A stretch of 64,000 bases of DNA from Metallosphaera tengchongensis (GTDB lineage: Archaea; Thermoproteota; Thermoprotei_A; Sulfolobales; Sulfolobaceae): positions 1,841,501 to 1,905,500 of the forward strand of contig NZ_CP049074.1 in assembly GCF_013343295.1 (NCBI RefSeq), given 5' to 3'. Position 1 is the first letter of the stretch, and each line of letters opens with the position of its first letter. Positions 9,456 to 18,731 of the stretch are shown here, one piece after another. A program made the position numbers and the translations under genes. Under the pieces are notes generated by a model. The model was not told where the DNA came from. It did no database searches and saw only the letters and a program-made list of their open reading frames with translations.

Positions 9456-10262
9456 ATGGACGATATTGATCGTCAGATCATCTTCAACCTACTGAAGGAC
9501 GGAAGGATGTCACAACACATGCTCGCCAAAAGGCTGAACTTGACTCCTCCATCACTGAACCTAAGGTTCAGAAAGTTGTTGGAGGAGGGGGTGATTAGGG
9601 GTTTTAAGGTCCTGATGAACCCCAACTACTTGAATAAGTACTTCGCGTATTATGCCTTTGCCAACACCAAGGACGTGTACTCCGAAGGGATGTTCGTTAA
9701 GTTCAACTGCCTTGAGGACTTCAACGTGTACGGATTTCAAGGGAACTCCCTCGAGGAGATTAGTAGGATAGTAAAGGGAATTGCGTCAGAATTGGGGGAT
9801 CCAGTAATGGAGTACGTGCCTGCGCAAAGTCCGACCATGCTCAAGACGCATTACCTGCTTCTTCTCAAGGTCTTGATGGAAAACCCAAGGGCTGACTTAG
9901 GAGATATAGCACACAGGTTGAACTATAAGGTCTCAAAGGTGAGGAAGTTGGTCAACGAGATTACAGAGTTACGGGGCTTCGCTGTGTTGCCTGAGGTGGA
10001 CTTGATCAAGGCAGACTCAATTCTATTGGCGATATTCACGAGGAGACTGGAGGAGGTCAAGAGGGTTACCGGGAAGTTCTCGATAATCTCTATCCCAGGC
10101 CAAGGCTCAGGTATAGACGTAAGTTTTGTCGGCTCAATTAGGACCGCTAAGTCTATAACTGACGTGGTCAGGGGGACGGATCCAGAGGCTCAGGTTATGT
10201 TGGTATACGACTACTGGATTAAGAGTGACGTAAGAAACTTGGAACAAGTTCGCGTGGGCTGA
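9456..10262 (+). CDS. Lrp/AsnC-like regulator with two winged-helix domains
   Basis: 268 residues. The N-terminus (DDIDRQIIFNLLKDGRMSQ, then LAKRLNLTPPSLNLRFRKL) is a clear AsnC-type HTH. A second HTH-like segment lies near 130-165 (LLLLKVLMENPRADLGDIA then KVSKVRKLVNEI). Linking and C-terminal parts are not typical RAM domains. It is probably a DNA-binding transcription regulator of a type frequent in Sulfolobales. It diverges from an MFS exporter, which is its likeliest nearby target. Confidence 0.7.
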   Translation: MDDIDRQIIFNLLKDGRMSQHMLAKRLNLTPPSLNLRFRKLLEEGVIRGFKVLMNPNYLNKYFAYYAFANTKDVYSEGMFVKFNCLEDFNVYGFQGNSLEEISRIVKGIASELGDPVMEYVPAQSPTMLKTHYLLLLKVLMENPRADLGDIAHRLNYKVSKVRKLVNEITELRGFAVLPEVDLIKADSILLAIFTRRLEEVKRVTGKFSIISIPGQGSGIDVSFVGSIRTAKSITDVVRGTDPEAQVMLVYDYWIKSDVRNLEQVRVG

Positions 10263-10500
10263 CCCTACCTCCTTTCTGACGTGACGTCTCAGGAAACGGC
10301 TCAAGGGGAACCAGGGGTAAAGTGTGGTTTACGTTAACAGGCCATTATTTTATTACGTGTAACTTGGATAAACCTGTAAACCATAAACCCATGAGGTCCC
10401 CAAGGGAACCCTTAAGTACGAGAGTGTATTTATCTCCACTCGCTTCGGAGCGTGAATACGATTTATGGTACACAGACAATATATCCATGTGAGCAAAAAA
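10263..10500. other. Intergenic region
   Basis: About 240 bases between convergent genes. A/T-rich stretches and a short CGCT/AGCG stem near 10441-10455 are visible. No gene was recognised. Confidence 0.4.
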
Positions 10501-11307
10501 TTATCGGGTTTTCTTTAATTTTTCAAGGACAACCTGATCCACATCAGCTACGTAAATGGTTAGCTCGGCGTTACCGTTAAGCAGGAACAGTCTAGCTAAA
10601 GCCTCCGACTCCACCAGCTTAGTATTTCCCAAGTTCAGCTCCGGGGAAACCAACATACCGTTCACTACCTTTCCAACCAAGTTAAAGTTCTCTCCTCTGA
10701 GTAACAGGTAACCTGAAGCTATTTTAGGCAGTTCCCTGAGCCTCATTATCATTTCTCTCATATCCCCAGACACCCTGCTCACTTCCTTAAGTTCGAAGTC
10801 GATCTTAGGACCTATCCCGTCCAAATAGAAGAAGAAGTGTTGTTTTATAAAGTGCTCAGCCATATTTCCGTACCACTTAGCCTTCTTGTTATATCCTCTA
10901 GAGAACACTGAAAAGAAACCGCTCTCGTAATCTAACCTAACTGACGCGTTCACAGACACGCCTTCGCTAACCTCCTTCACCACAAAGTCGAACTCCCCTC
11001 TCATCTTCCCATCGTCGCTCTGCCCTACGTAACTCACACTGTTGGGCAATATCTTAGGACCGTCCAAATAACCGTCAACAGTATGTAGGTCTCCGTCAGG
11101 ATCTTGGAAAAGTAGGGCGGCCTTGAACTTATTGGTAGGTTTTATTGCAGATCCTTGAGGGACGTAATCTCCCTTGCCCTCATCAAAGACCTTGTATAAA
11201 GCTATGTGCCCTGACATTCCTGCGAATATGTATGGATCAGAAAGCGCAGAGAATATCGCCGACTTACTTGTCTTGAAAATCCTCTCCTCTTGGTGCTGTT
11301 CTATCAA
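10501..11307 (-). CDS. SRPBCC-fold (START/Bet v1-like) protein
   Basis: 268 residues from a TTG start; AATTATA about 20-25 bases upstream supports a leaderless TTG initiation. The first about 165 residues show the alternating pattern of SRPBCC ligand-binding proteins: helix with IFSALSDPYIFAGMSG, then beta strands such as GEFDFVVKEV and VNASVRLDYES, then a helix with WYGNMAEHFIKQHF. The C-terminal about 80 residues are an unassigned alpha/beta extension. Possible role in lipid, quinone or cofactor binding; nothing nearby defines it. No membrane segment. Confidence 0.55.
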   Translation of the reverse strand: MIEQHQEERIFKTSKSAIFSALSDPYIFAGMSGHIALYKVFDEGKGDYVPQGSAIKPTNKFKAALLFQDPDGDLHTVDGYLDGPKILPNSVSYVGQSDDGKMRGEFDFVVKEVSEGVSVNASVRLDYESGFFSVFSRGYNKKAKWYGNMAEHFIKQHFFFYLDGIGPKIDFELKEVSRVSGDMREMIMRLRELPKIASGYLLLRGENFNLVGKVVNGMLVSPELNLGNTKLVESEALARLFLLNGNAELTIYVADVDQVVLEKLKKTR

Positions 11308-11799
11308 ACCTTATCAATAGGTATAATTTGTAAGAATTTATATTCTTTTCTTAAAATCAGTTTATCGAAGATTTACCCCAAATCTTCTATATTGTCATTA
11401 ATAATAGTTACAAACTGTTTAGTTACTAAGGTTTGATATTTATCAAGTTTCTTCTACTATTCGTATCCAAGATTAGGACCAAAAGTATTTAATGGTAAAA
11501 ACTAAATAGTGTATAGATCTAGCTGGATAAGTTTAAAATTTAATCCTAAAGTTCCCGATGGGCTGACAGAAGATCGCGTCTTTCGAAAGCACTGCTAGGT
11601 CTTTGGGTTCCCATAGAGGAGCTCTACCGTTCTATTTCCTGACCAATCACTATGGAGACCCCTACCCGCTTTCTTTAAAAAGAGATACGGTTCACCCTCA
11701 TTCTAGACTTAGAGTTGGCTGTGTCCCGTTTAACTGAACCATTCGGGTGACAGTTAAAGAACAAGTACTTAATCAGGAGACGTTAAATAAATTTAAATT
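11308..11799. other. Intergenic region, A/T-rich
   Basis: About 490 bases. The left part (11308-11530) is strongly A/T-rich and includes the promoter of the minus-strand gene. The right part shows no intact ORF on either strand. TTTAAAT just before 11800 lies too close to the TTG start to be its TATA box. Confidence 0.4.
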
Positions 11800-12660
11800 T
11801 TGAAAATCTTCAACGAAACTGTGAAGGTTCTAAAGTTCATAGTCCCCTACGTGATTATAGGCACATTTCAGTATCACTTTGCTAAGGACGCTATGAGCTA
11901 CGCTTCTCCCATTTCATTTAACTTGGTGAGATATCTAATCTCTACGTCAATCTTCGTGTTATTGGCGAGGAAGATAGTAGTGAGCAAAGACATACTCCTA
12001 CTCTCCATCTTCACAGTGACCAGCTCCGTTCTTTGGGCTTTGGGTTTGGAGTTCGTCTCTCCATCTGAATCTGCTGTGTTGAGTTATACCATGCCCCTCT
12101 TCTCAATACCCTTAGCCATGTTAGTCATCTCTGAGAGGCCCACATTGTTGGAGGTAGCCGGAGTACTGATAGGGTTTGCTGGAGTGACGTTATATGGGTT
12201 TGCATTATTGCACCACTTTAGCTTGTTCGGTGGAGCATTAACCGTCCTTAATGCCGTATTTTGGGCACTTTTCTCGATCTATTATAGGAAGCTTAAGGAC
12301 CTAGACCCCGTCTTAGTGAACGCCAGTCAGTTCGCCCTAGGGTCAGTCATACTTTTGGCCCTGTTACCCTTGAATCCAAGGATTAGCTTGAACTCCTCTC
12401 TACTTGAGGACCTAGGTTATACTTCAATCCTGGGAGGAGCCTTGAGCTTCCTGCTCTGGAACATGATGGTTAAACTGGAGAAGGTGAGTAGGATAACTGT
12501 CCTCAGCTTCTCCGTTCCAATGCTCGCTACCTTAGTAGACGCACTGAGCGGAGACCCAGTTTATCCTTTCCAGGTAGTCGGGATCTTGGTGATGTTATTA
12601 GGTATACTAATCTCCAGATTCAGGGACATTTTTAAGGGTACAATGGGAGTTAGAGGGTGA
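11800..12660 (+). CDS. DMT superfamily (EamA) transporter
   Basis: 286 residues with ten hydrophobic segments arranged as two five-helix EamA repeats, which is the family length. Typical segments include PSESAVLSYTMPLFSIPLAM at the end of repeat one and GGALSFLLWNMMVKLEKVSR in repeat two. It likely exports or imports small metabolites in the cell membrane; the substrate is unknown. Start is a TTG; the first internal Met is at residue 32, which would remove the first helix, so the TTG is preferred. It is followed by a solo TnpB-end hairpin. Confidence 0.8.
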   Translation: MKIFNETVKVLKFIVPYVIIGTFQYHFAKDAMSYASPISFNLVRYLISTSIFVLLARKIVVSKDILLLSIFTVTSSVLWALGLEFVSPSESAVLSYTMPLFSIPLAMLVISERPTLLEVAGVLIGFAGVTLYGFALLHHFSLFGGALTVLNAVFWALFSIYYRKLKDLDPVLVNASQFALGSVILLALLPLNPRISLNSSLLEDLGYTSILGGALSFLLWNMMVKLEKVSRITVLSFSVPMLATLVDALSGDPVYPFQVVGILVMLLGILISRFRDIFKGTMGVRG

Positions 12661-12670
12661 CAAGGGAAGG

Positions 12671-12705
12671 ACAAGCCTCGACCTTTAGGGCGGGGAGGAG
12701 GTCAG
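12671..12705 (+). repeat. TnpB-element end hairpin, solo copy
   Basis: GCCTCGACCTTTAGGGCGGG followed by GAGGAGGTCAG. It is a near-consensus right-end copy just after the DMT gene, with no transposase fragment beside it. Confidence 0.7.
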
Positions 12706-12838
12706 CTAGGTATGTTAACTCACGTTATTTTCTCATTTATTCCTAACGATCGGAATGTCTTTGCATATGGCTCTCCCTTAGCCTACTTTAATCTATATAT
12801 ATTATAGAGTTTCTATACAGAAACCAATTAATATCCCA

Positions 12839-13099
12839 ATGGTATTTCCAGACATGAAAAGTTTCCTATTGATCACATTACCGGTCTTGTTACTTGAGGG
12901 GATTGCTCTTCACGAGATTGACCTTACTACGCTAATATCGCAGTTGTTGCTGCTGTTGGTCGCGTTGTCACTTAAAAGAGCGAGAATATTCATAAGTTCC
13001 GTGACCATGGTCTTACCCTTGGTCCTAGGCTGCTCCATGGCGGAGATAGGTATATCCCTTGAGGTTTCCCTTGCAATTTTATCTCTCAACTTTCCATAG
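12839..13099 (+). CDS. Small hydrophobic protein, unknown
   Basis: 86 residues, with two to three hydrophobic segments (SFLLITLPVLLLEGIAL, LISQLLLLLVALSL, SSVTMVLPLVLG). A strong A/T box (TATATATATTATAG) lies about 40 bases before the ATG. It may be a small membrane protein or a remnant of a larger one. No domain was recognised. It ends just before a strong hairpin and converges with mcrC. Confidence 0.4.
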   Translation: MVFPDMKSFLLITLPVLLLEGIALHEIDLTTLISQLLLLLVALSLKRARIFISSVTMVLPLVLGCSMAEIGISLEVSLAILSLNFP

Positions 13100-13106
13100 G
13101 ACTAAC

Positions 13107-13139
13107 GACCTCCCCCTTTGAGTAGGGGAGGGGATCAGA
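13107..13139 (+). repeat. Diverged end-hairpin copy / possible terminator
   Basis: CTCCCC-CTTTGAGTA-GGGGAG forms a stem-loop followed by GGGATCAG, which resembles the dispersed end repeat in altered form. It sits between convergent genes and could act as a transcription barrier. Confidence 0.45.
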
Positions 13140-14313
13140 TAAGTTCCGCCATTATGGGTTTCACTCTCTCAACAAGGGTCTCGAACTGCTCTACAGGGTC
13201 CATCTTAACCATGTAGACCTTCCTGCCGTCCCTGAGCCTTATGTCAATCCATCCCCTCTCTCCCATATTCCGATAGAGTTCAAGGGTACCTTCTTCCTCT
13301 GAGCCTCTCTTCCTCGTCTTCATCTTAGGGAAGACTAGGAGGGTCGCTTTGGAGTTGAACTCGTATGTGTAAGCCATGGCTTTGAACCTCCCCTCGGTGA
13401 TGTAACCTGGGCTATCAGAGTACTTGCACTCTACTAGTACCAAGTCTGAGCGATCGTAAAATATGGAGATGTCCGGTCTTCCCATAACTTTCCTGTTGAA
13501 GTCCTCACTGAGGTCGTCCACCCTCTCTATTAGGTCAGTCTTGGTCGCAGGGACGTTGAATAAAATTACAAGTCCCCTCTGGTCCACGTCAACTACCCCC
13601 TCCTTGCCCCTAACCGAGAGACCCATTCTCTCCAACGCGGTGACGATGACCATATACACGAAGAGCTCGTACAGCTTGCTAAGGACTAACTTGACATTGA
13701 CTTTCCTCCCTGGGGACCTGACCCCAGCCGTTGCCCTCTTGGCTATGGTATAAGCTAGGAAGGAGTCCTTAAGCCACTGAGGCGATGAGTTCTCCACCCA
13801 CCCAGGGGAAGGTGATGGAAGGAACCTCAAGTTTTGTCTGAGCTTTTTCATCTCCCTCTTCATCTCCTTGAAGAAAGGAAAAGGGGCATGTCTTGATTCC
13901 TCTACCCTCTCCTCAGAGAGCTTAAGAGTCCTCCTCGCTATCCAAGACAGTGTGGAGAGCTCATCCGTCCTGATGTTAGGTAATAGGGAGTAGTAATAGA
14001 AGGGGTAAAATGGAATTGTCCTCCCCACGTCAAGGACCCCTGAGGTGTCCTCACCCAGTTCAGGTACGAATTCCCTTTTTACCCACATGTCTCTCAGGGC
14101 TGTCTTTATGGACTGGTTTATCGTCTTAGTAGCTGAATAGGAGAGGTAGGACGACAGAGTCCCCTGAGCGTTTTCAAGGTTAACCTTCTCCACCTCGTCA
14201 AGGAGGGATTTCAACTTGGATATTGTGTTAGCCCTCCTATATTGGAGGTAGTAGCGTGAAGTCTTAAGTATCAGGGCTCGGTCCCTGTCGCTTAGCTTAA
14301 GGGCCTTCAACAT
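13135..14313 (-). CDS. mcrC: McrC-like PD-(D/E)XK restriction endonuclease subunit
   Basis: 392 residues. The C-terminal part contains the nuclease core: Glu217 in LYELFVY, Asp281 in GRPDISIF, Glu295 and Lys297 in LVLVECKYS, which together form the PD-(D/E)XK site of McrC. The N-terminal about 190 residues are helical and charged. With the AAA protein encoded upstream (ending 231 bases before this start) it would form an McrBC-type modification-dependent restriction complex. The intervening gap is unusually long for this pair and holds a partial end-hairpin copy, so mcrC may have its own promoter. Confidence 0.8.
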   Translation of the reverse strand: MLKALKLSDRDRALILKTSRYYLQYRRANTISKLKSLLDEVEKVNLENAQGTLSSYLSYSATKTINQSIKTALRDMWVKREFVPELGEDTSGVLDVGRTIPFYPFYYYSLLPNIRTDELSTLSWIARRTLKLSEERVEESRHAPFPFFKEMKREMKKLRQNLRFLPSPSPGWVENSSPQWLKDSFLAYTIAKRATAGVRSPGRKVNVKLVLSKLYELFVYMVIVTALERMGLSVRGKEGVVDVDQRGLVILFNVPATKTDLIERVDDLSEDFNRKVMGRPDISIFYDRSDLVLVECKYSDSPGYITEGRFKAMAYTYEFNSKATLLVFPKMKTRKRGSEEEGTLELYRNMGERGWIDIRLRDGRKVYMVKMDPVEQFETLVERVKPIMAELI

Positions 14314-14512
14314 ATAAAGTTAGAAAATCCAGTAAAAAACCTTTTTATCCGTGGGCGAAATCCAGTTCCTCCTGTTATTGGGCCCTCTCTTTCTAGGTTC
14401 CCCCTGAGGGATCAGCTGGGTGTCCAGGGAAAGCCACTGTAAATGGCGAGGGGTTCAGTCTTTACCGAGATCCCTCTAGGACTGGAACCCAGCCTGACGG
14501 AATGGTTACAAC

Positions 14513-14535
14513 CATGGCCCTTTAGGAGGTCAGTT
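14513..14535 (+). repeat. Partial end-hairpin copy between mcrB and mcrC
   Basis: GGCCCTTTAGGAGGTCAGTT resembles the second half of the dispersed repeat, ending in the characteristic GTCAG. The match is short, so this is tentative. Confidence 0.35.
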
Positions 14536-14544
14536 CCATGGCGT

Positions 14545-16260
14545 TCAGCTCCGCACTCCAGGGGATTTGCCTCTCCTTGATAGCTCGCTTATTTTCTTGT
14601 GTACAGTGCGATCTACAGTCCCTAAGTAAATCTTTATGAGTTCATCTATATCTCCTTCCTTCGCAGTCCCTAAGGCCAACTGGTTCAAGACCTTGGAGAC
14701 TGTAGCCGTGGACAGACAGAACCTTTTCCCTAGCCTTTCCCTAATGGACGAAACAGTCTCCTTGAGCACCTTGATGGTACCATCGGGTAGTTGAGTTCCA
14801 TTCATCTTCATCCTCTGGACTAGGAAGTCTACATCTCCGTCCCCCTTTGGACAGTCCAGGAAAAAGGTGGAGAACCTCCTGGTCAAGGCGTCCCCTATTT
14901 GGTACAGGTTTCTAACGTCTTTCAAGTTCATTGTAGCAATTATCCTCATCCTACTAAGACGTCTCTCCTGACTATCCCTCTCCAAGGCGTTCAGGAGTTC
15001 CTTGAGCTCCCCCTGAACTGACGAGTAGGACCTGATCTCCTCAATTAGTGATTGGGGCACCCTCCACTTCATCGGGTCTGCAGAGGAGAACATCGTGAAG
15101 AACTCCCCAAAGGCTTTGTCTATGTCCGCCCTATTTATCTCCTCCAGTACAACAGGGAATAGGGAGTCAGAGGTCTTAAGATATGCGCGCATTAGTATAC
15201 CCATCTTCCAGACAACGTTCCCGTTCCTTATGCTCTCTCCTCCAATGAGATCCCTCCTGGTCCAGAGGGCGTTGGCTGTAGCTTTTTCGTTATCGTCGCA
15301 CAGGGAGTCGGCGAGTATGGTAGCTATCTCGGTCTTCCCTACCCCAGGTGGACCCACAAGGAGGATGTTCCCAGTCCTTAGCGAGCTTAGTATGAGGTTT
15401 AATGTCTTGGGTTCTGGCAAGTATACTTCCTCCTTGATCCTTCCTTCAGCCAGCTTCAGAGCCTCATCTAAGGGCCTACAGGTGGCCCTCCGCAGGGAGA
15501 TCTTACCTTGGGATCCATGCCACATGTTTATCTGCTCGTAAAACTCTAGCGTCTCCTTTACTTCCCCGTCGAACTTCTTCTGGAGGAACGTTTTAGCCCC
15601 CTCCAGGTACTCTTGGTTCTCGTAACAGTTATTTGCCTGTTGTGGATCAACCCCAGGTATGTCCTCGCCTTGGACACCTTCTAAAACGTTCGGTGGATCT
15701 CCTCCTTCCTTAGCCCACTTCAATATCTCCTCTTTACGTTCTTCTATCCTCTTTCTGAGGGAGTTGGACAGCCAGATAACCTTGAGCCTAAACCTTAGGA
15801 TCCAATACCTCTGGTCTTCCTTCCAGAACTTAAAGTTCCTAGTGGCATCGATGTCCAGGTCAGTTACAACTCCAGCCCCAACGTACTTGACACCTGGTGC
15901 GTAGAGGAAACCTATTAGGACTTTGTTAGGTTGAGGTCTCATCTCCACCTTTGAATCAGACACTGCAAGGTAGGACTCAAAGTACCTCCTAAAAAGGGCG
16001 GGGAACGGGTAACCTACAGGTTCCTCCTTAAGTCTTATCGACCCTCTATTGTCCCCCCAGAGGGTGTAACCAGTTTCTCCTACTATCGAGTATAGGATGG
16101 CGCCGTTGAGGTGGAAAGGGGACTCAAGGCTGCCCCTAAAGACGCAGGGGTACATCATATTTCCCTCAACGTACTTTCTTATCGCCTCAGGCTCCTCTAA
16201 GAACTTAAAGGAATCCCGAAGATAAAGCCAATTTGAGTACATGGTGAGATTTTTAACCAA
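14545..16260 (-). CDS. mcrB: McrB-like AAA+ GTPase/ATPase with a PUA/EVE-like N-terminal region
   Basis: 571 residues. The AAA+ core has Walker A GPPGVGKT (303-310), Walker B FPVVLEEINRAD (about 368-379), the McrB signature MNLKD (444-448) and a sensor/arginine pair RR at 461-462. Residues about 100-170 (VLIGFLYAPGVKYVGAGVV, then YWILRFRLKVIWL) look like a beta-barrel of the EVE/PUA-like type, known as a modified-base reader in other McrB proteins. It should translocate DNA and direct McrC to cut near modified bases. The reader assignment is inference; the motor assignment is firm. Confidence 0.82.
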   Translation of the reverse strand: MVKNLTMYSNWLYLRDSFKFLEEPEAIRKYVEGNMMYPCVFRGSLESPFHLNGAILYSIVGETGYTLWGDNRGSIRLKEEPVGYPFPALFRRYFESYLAVSDSKVEMRPQPNKVLIGFLYAPGVKYVGAGVVTDLDIDATRNFKFWKEDQRYWILRFRLKVIWLSNSLRKRIEERKEEILKWAKEGGDPPNVLEGVQGEDIPGVDPQQANNCYENQEYLEGAKTFLQKKFDGEVKETLEFYEQINMWHGSQGKISLRRATCRPLDEALKLAEGRIKEEVYLPEPKTLNLILSSLRTGNILLVGPPGVGKTEIATILADSLCDDNEKATANALWTRRDLIGGESIRNGNVVWKMGILMRAYLKTSDSLFPVVLEEINRADIDKAFGEFFTMFSSADPMKWRVPQSLIEEIRSYSSVQGELKELLNALERDSQERRLSRMRIIATMNLKDVRNLYQIGDALTRRFSTFFLDCPKGDGDVDFLVQRMKMNGTQLPDGTIKVLKETVSSIRERLGKRFCLSTATVSKVLNQLALGTAKEGDIDELIKIYLGTVDRTVHKKISELSRRGKSPGVRS

Positions 16261-16869
16261 TTACTAATAAATCTTTATGGGTTGGAGAGAGGTACGCTAG
16301 TCAAGCAGGAATGGTCTTTCCTAAAAGTTAAGGCTACTTCCCTCTGGGTGCTATTGTCATAGTTCGGGACAGTGTAAGTCCCCGCTCCATGGGTTTTTAG
16401 TACATGTTATGGACCGTTAACTCTTGAGCGTCACGGGAGCAGGAAAGTCCTGGAGGGTCTATCAGGTCTGATGTACAGCGTTTAACGGGAGATACTCATG
16501 GTTCCGTTTCCCCGGACCACGACAAATCTTCGGAGGAGTCCCTGTTCTTCAAACCTGGGCTTATACACATGATCATAAAGGGTAACGGCGTGCTAATCAT
16601 TATACCGGACGAAATTGCGAGCAAGGTCTTGAAAGAGGTGCCGCTTGAAGCAGGTAGATTTAACCAGGAGAGTAACGACAATGAAGAGGGCAGCACAACT
16701 GTGAAGGACTGACGACGAAGGGGGCATGGACTTAAGCTTGAGTACCTAGCTAGGAGGGAACCCTTTCCGCGCATCCGCTTTCCAGTCCCTACCAAGTGTA
16801 AGGGGATCGCATCCTTTCAGTCCTAGAAACTTAACGAAAGGATTTATTCTAGAAGACGAAATAAAGTTA
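16261..16869. other. Intergenic region with one possible short ORF
   Basis: About 610 bases between divergent mcrB and the CDF exporter. Apart from a possible 47-codon ORF (described separately) nothing could be supported. Confidence 0.4.
16569..16712 (+). CDS. Possible small protein or gene remnant
   Basis: ATG at 16569 opens 47 codons (MIIKGNGVLIIIPDEIASKV, ending in acidic residues and VKD). The same frame stays open and protein-like for about 23 codons upstream (DHDKSSEESLFFKPGLIH) but no ATG, GTG or TTG is available there, which suggests either an internal start or a decayed gene. No family recognised. Confidence 0.3.
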   Translation: MIIKGNGVLIIIPDEIASKVLKEVPLEAGRFNQESNDNEEGSTTVKD

Positions 16870-17682
16870 ATGAGGGCTTTTCTGGGCTTCCTCTCAGCTT
16901 TCGTCCTTCTGCTAACCTTTAGTGTCCTGTCCAGGAGCGCCACATTGGCTTCAGAGTCCATCCACGCGTTCTTTGACCTCATAGTGGTATACCTGACCAT
17001 AAGTGCCTCCAAGAGGTTGAACAGGAGGGACTCCCTCTACACTTACGGTATGCATAGACTGGAAGTCCTATACTCCCTCCTCAACGTATTGGTCGTAGTC
17101 GTGGGTGTAGTGGTAGGTGCTTTTACATCAGTGATATTCCTACTCCTGAACGTGGAGGATAACCCTGAGCTCCTCATCATCTCTTCCCTACTTGCCTTTC
17201 TTCTCTCGCTCTTCGCTTCTACAGAAGAGGTGAAGGGGGAACTTGAGAGGGGAGTCAGGGTGCACGCACTTCTGGACTCCGCAGTATACCTAGGAGGATC
17301 TCTCGTGGGTATTGCTGTTGCCTTAACTCATGTCTTCCAGCTGGATCCACTGTCGTCACTATTAATGCTGGCGATTGTTGCGTTATTGAGTGAGCCCAAC
17401 TTAAGGGAGAGCGTTTACACGCTTATGGAGAGGTCACCGGTCAATGTAGGGGAAGTCGAATCCTCACTCCAGCCGGTCCTAGGAAACGTCCACCACGTCC
17501 ACGTATGGAGCATTTGCCCCCACATGAGGGTGGCGACTTTGCACGCTGAGGATAACCCTGAAATCACGTTGGAGGAGATGGATAGGAAGAGGGAGGAGGC
17601 TGAGAGAGTGCTCAGGGAGAAGTTCTCAATAACGCACGTCACCATCCAGTTTGAGACCAAGAGAAGGGAGTCTGACTCGTGA
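16870..17682 (+). CDS. CDF family metal cation exporter
   Basis: 270 residues, six membrane helices and a cytosolic C-terminal domain. Metal-site residues are His32 and Asp36 (SESIHAFFDL, TM2) and His132 and Asp136 (VHALLDSAVYLGG, TM5), the HxxxD pairs of CDF exporters. The C-terminal domain begins with HHVHVWSICPHMRVATLHAE, the usual ferredoxin-like fold with extra His/Cys. It should export Zn(II) or a similar divalent ion against protons. The His/Asp arrangement would suit zinc; the actual metal is not proved. It is monocistronic by appearance. Confidence 0.85.
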   Translation: MRAFLGFLSAFVLLLTFSVLSRSATLASESIHAFFDLIVVYLTISASKRLNRRDSLYTYGMHRLEVLYSLLNVLVVVVGVVVGAFTSVIFLLLNVEDNPELLIISSLLAFLLSLFASTEEVKGELERGVRVHALLDSAVYLGGSLVGIAVALTHVFQLDPLSSLLMLAIVALLSEPNLRESVYTLMERSPVNVGEVESSLQPVLGNVHHVHVWSICPHMRVATLHAEDNPEITLEEMDRKREEAERVLREKFSITHVTIQFETKRRESDS

Positions 17683-17753
17683 AAAGCTATAACGACCCAC
17701 CAGAGATGGACCTCCTTCAGGTCCGTGATGGCTGGGGGGTACTGTCAACTAGT

Positions 17754-18131
17754 TCACTCGCAGCCCTCTCCCAAGGCCTTTATGCTCATGTCCTCTGGCA
17801 GGTCTATGATGCAGAAGAACTCCAGTTTAGACTCACCGTTCACTATCGCATGCTTCACATCTGAGTCTATGAATATGAAGTCCCCTTCCTTAAGCACCCT
17901 CGACTGATCCCCCACGCACACCTTACACTCCCCCTTTGTGATGACCACGGTCTCCTGGTACTTGTGCACATGCATTGGGATCACCCCCTTAGGTTCCAGG
18001 GTGAACTTCCTGACAGCGTAGTTTGCCCCGTGGTCCTTTGTCACCAACCACTGTATGTACGCTCCCCTAGACCCGTTAATCTGGACCTCCTTCTTCTCGA
18101 CTTTAGACACGTTAGATATGTAATAATCCAT
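17754..18131 (-). CDS. Small cupin-domain protein
   Basis: 125 residues from the ATG at 18129-18131. The frame is open further upstream, but a TATA-like TTTTTAT about 25 bases before this ATG and the overlap with the Rieske gene argue for the shorter form. Cupin motif 1 is [20 protein letters not shown] and motif 2 contains [17 protein letters not shown], giving two His and a Glu as likely metal ligands (HVH, E, H). Single-domain cupins bind a metal and a small ligand; the substrate is unknown. It lies downstream of the Rieske protein gene on the same strand. Confidence 0.75.
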   Translation of the reverse strand: MDYYISNVSKVEKKEVQINGSRGAYIQWLVTKDHGANYAVRKFTLEPKGVIPMHVHKYQETVVITKGECKVCVGDQSRVLKEGDFIFIDSDVKHAIVNGESKLEFFCIIDLPEDMSIKALGEGCE

Positions 18132-18268
18132 GTTAGATATGAGGAAGTTTAACATAAAAACTTGACCTTTGAAACCTAGGTTAGACTGGGATCCACTCCG
18201 CGGAGACCTTACTTCTAACTCCCCTTTCATCGAGGCCTCGGATAGAGTTGTATCCATACAGCCATATC

Positions 18269-18583
18269 TTACTTCCCCTTCGGCAACTCGGGGAAAAAGG
18301 GCTCTCCGTAGTAGGTTGCCCTCCCTTCCTTTAGCTCCACCTTGATGAGCCTGCACATGCTACAGGGGGTCTTCGAGTCTGGAGGGATAACCATCTCCCC
18401 CGTCACTAGGCTAAACACCGCCCTATGGAAAGGACACTCTATCTTGTCGTCAAAGATCTTATGTCCGTCAGCTAAGATAGGCCTTTTCTTGTGTGGACAT
18501 CCTGCCAGCCACATATATTCAATTCCTCCCTTCCTGTATACCATCACAGGGTAACCGTCAACTTCGAGGACTCCCAGGGACAT
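18269..18583 (-). CDS. Rieske-type [2Fe-2S] ferredoxin
   Basis: 104 residues with the two cluster motifs CPHKK (from about 29) and CPFHRA (from about 50), i.e. Cys-X-His and Cys-X2-His, spaced as in soluble Rieske ferredoxins. A further CSMC pair near residue 75 is extra. No membrane anchor, so a soluble electron carrier is likely. No oxygenase subunits are adjacent, so its partner is unknown. It is divergent from the H+-ATPase gene and about 140 bases upstream of the cupin gene. Confidence 0.85.
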   Translation of the reverse strand: MSLGVLEVDGYPVMVYRKGGIEYMWLAGCPHKKRPILADGHKIFDDKIECPFHRAVFSLVTGEMVIPPDSKTPCSMCRLIKVELKEGRATYYGEPFFPELPKGK

Positions 18584-18731
18584 GGGTCAAGTTATGGGGA
18601 GGGCGTAAAAAGGTTGTCGTCGGTTTTGTCATGTGTTGTCTAACTCGGTCTTGCATCCACTTATATCCCCTCTGCGGATATGAGGACAGCCTCCGCTCCG
18701 AAAATATAAAGTAAGAAACCGATTCATAGAC

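Noticed and set aside
18132-18356. N-terminal extension of the cupin protein to 200 residues
   Set aside because: It would overlap the Rieske gene by 88 bases with low-complexity sequence, and a TATA box points to the later ATG.
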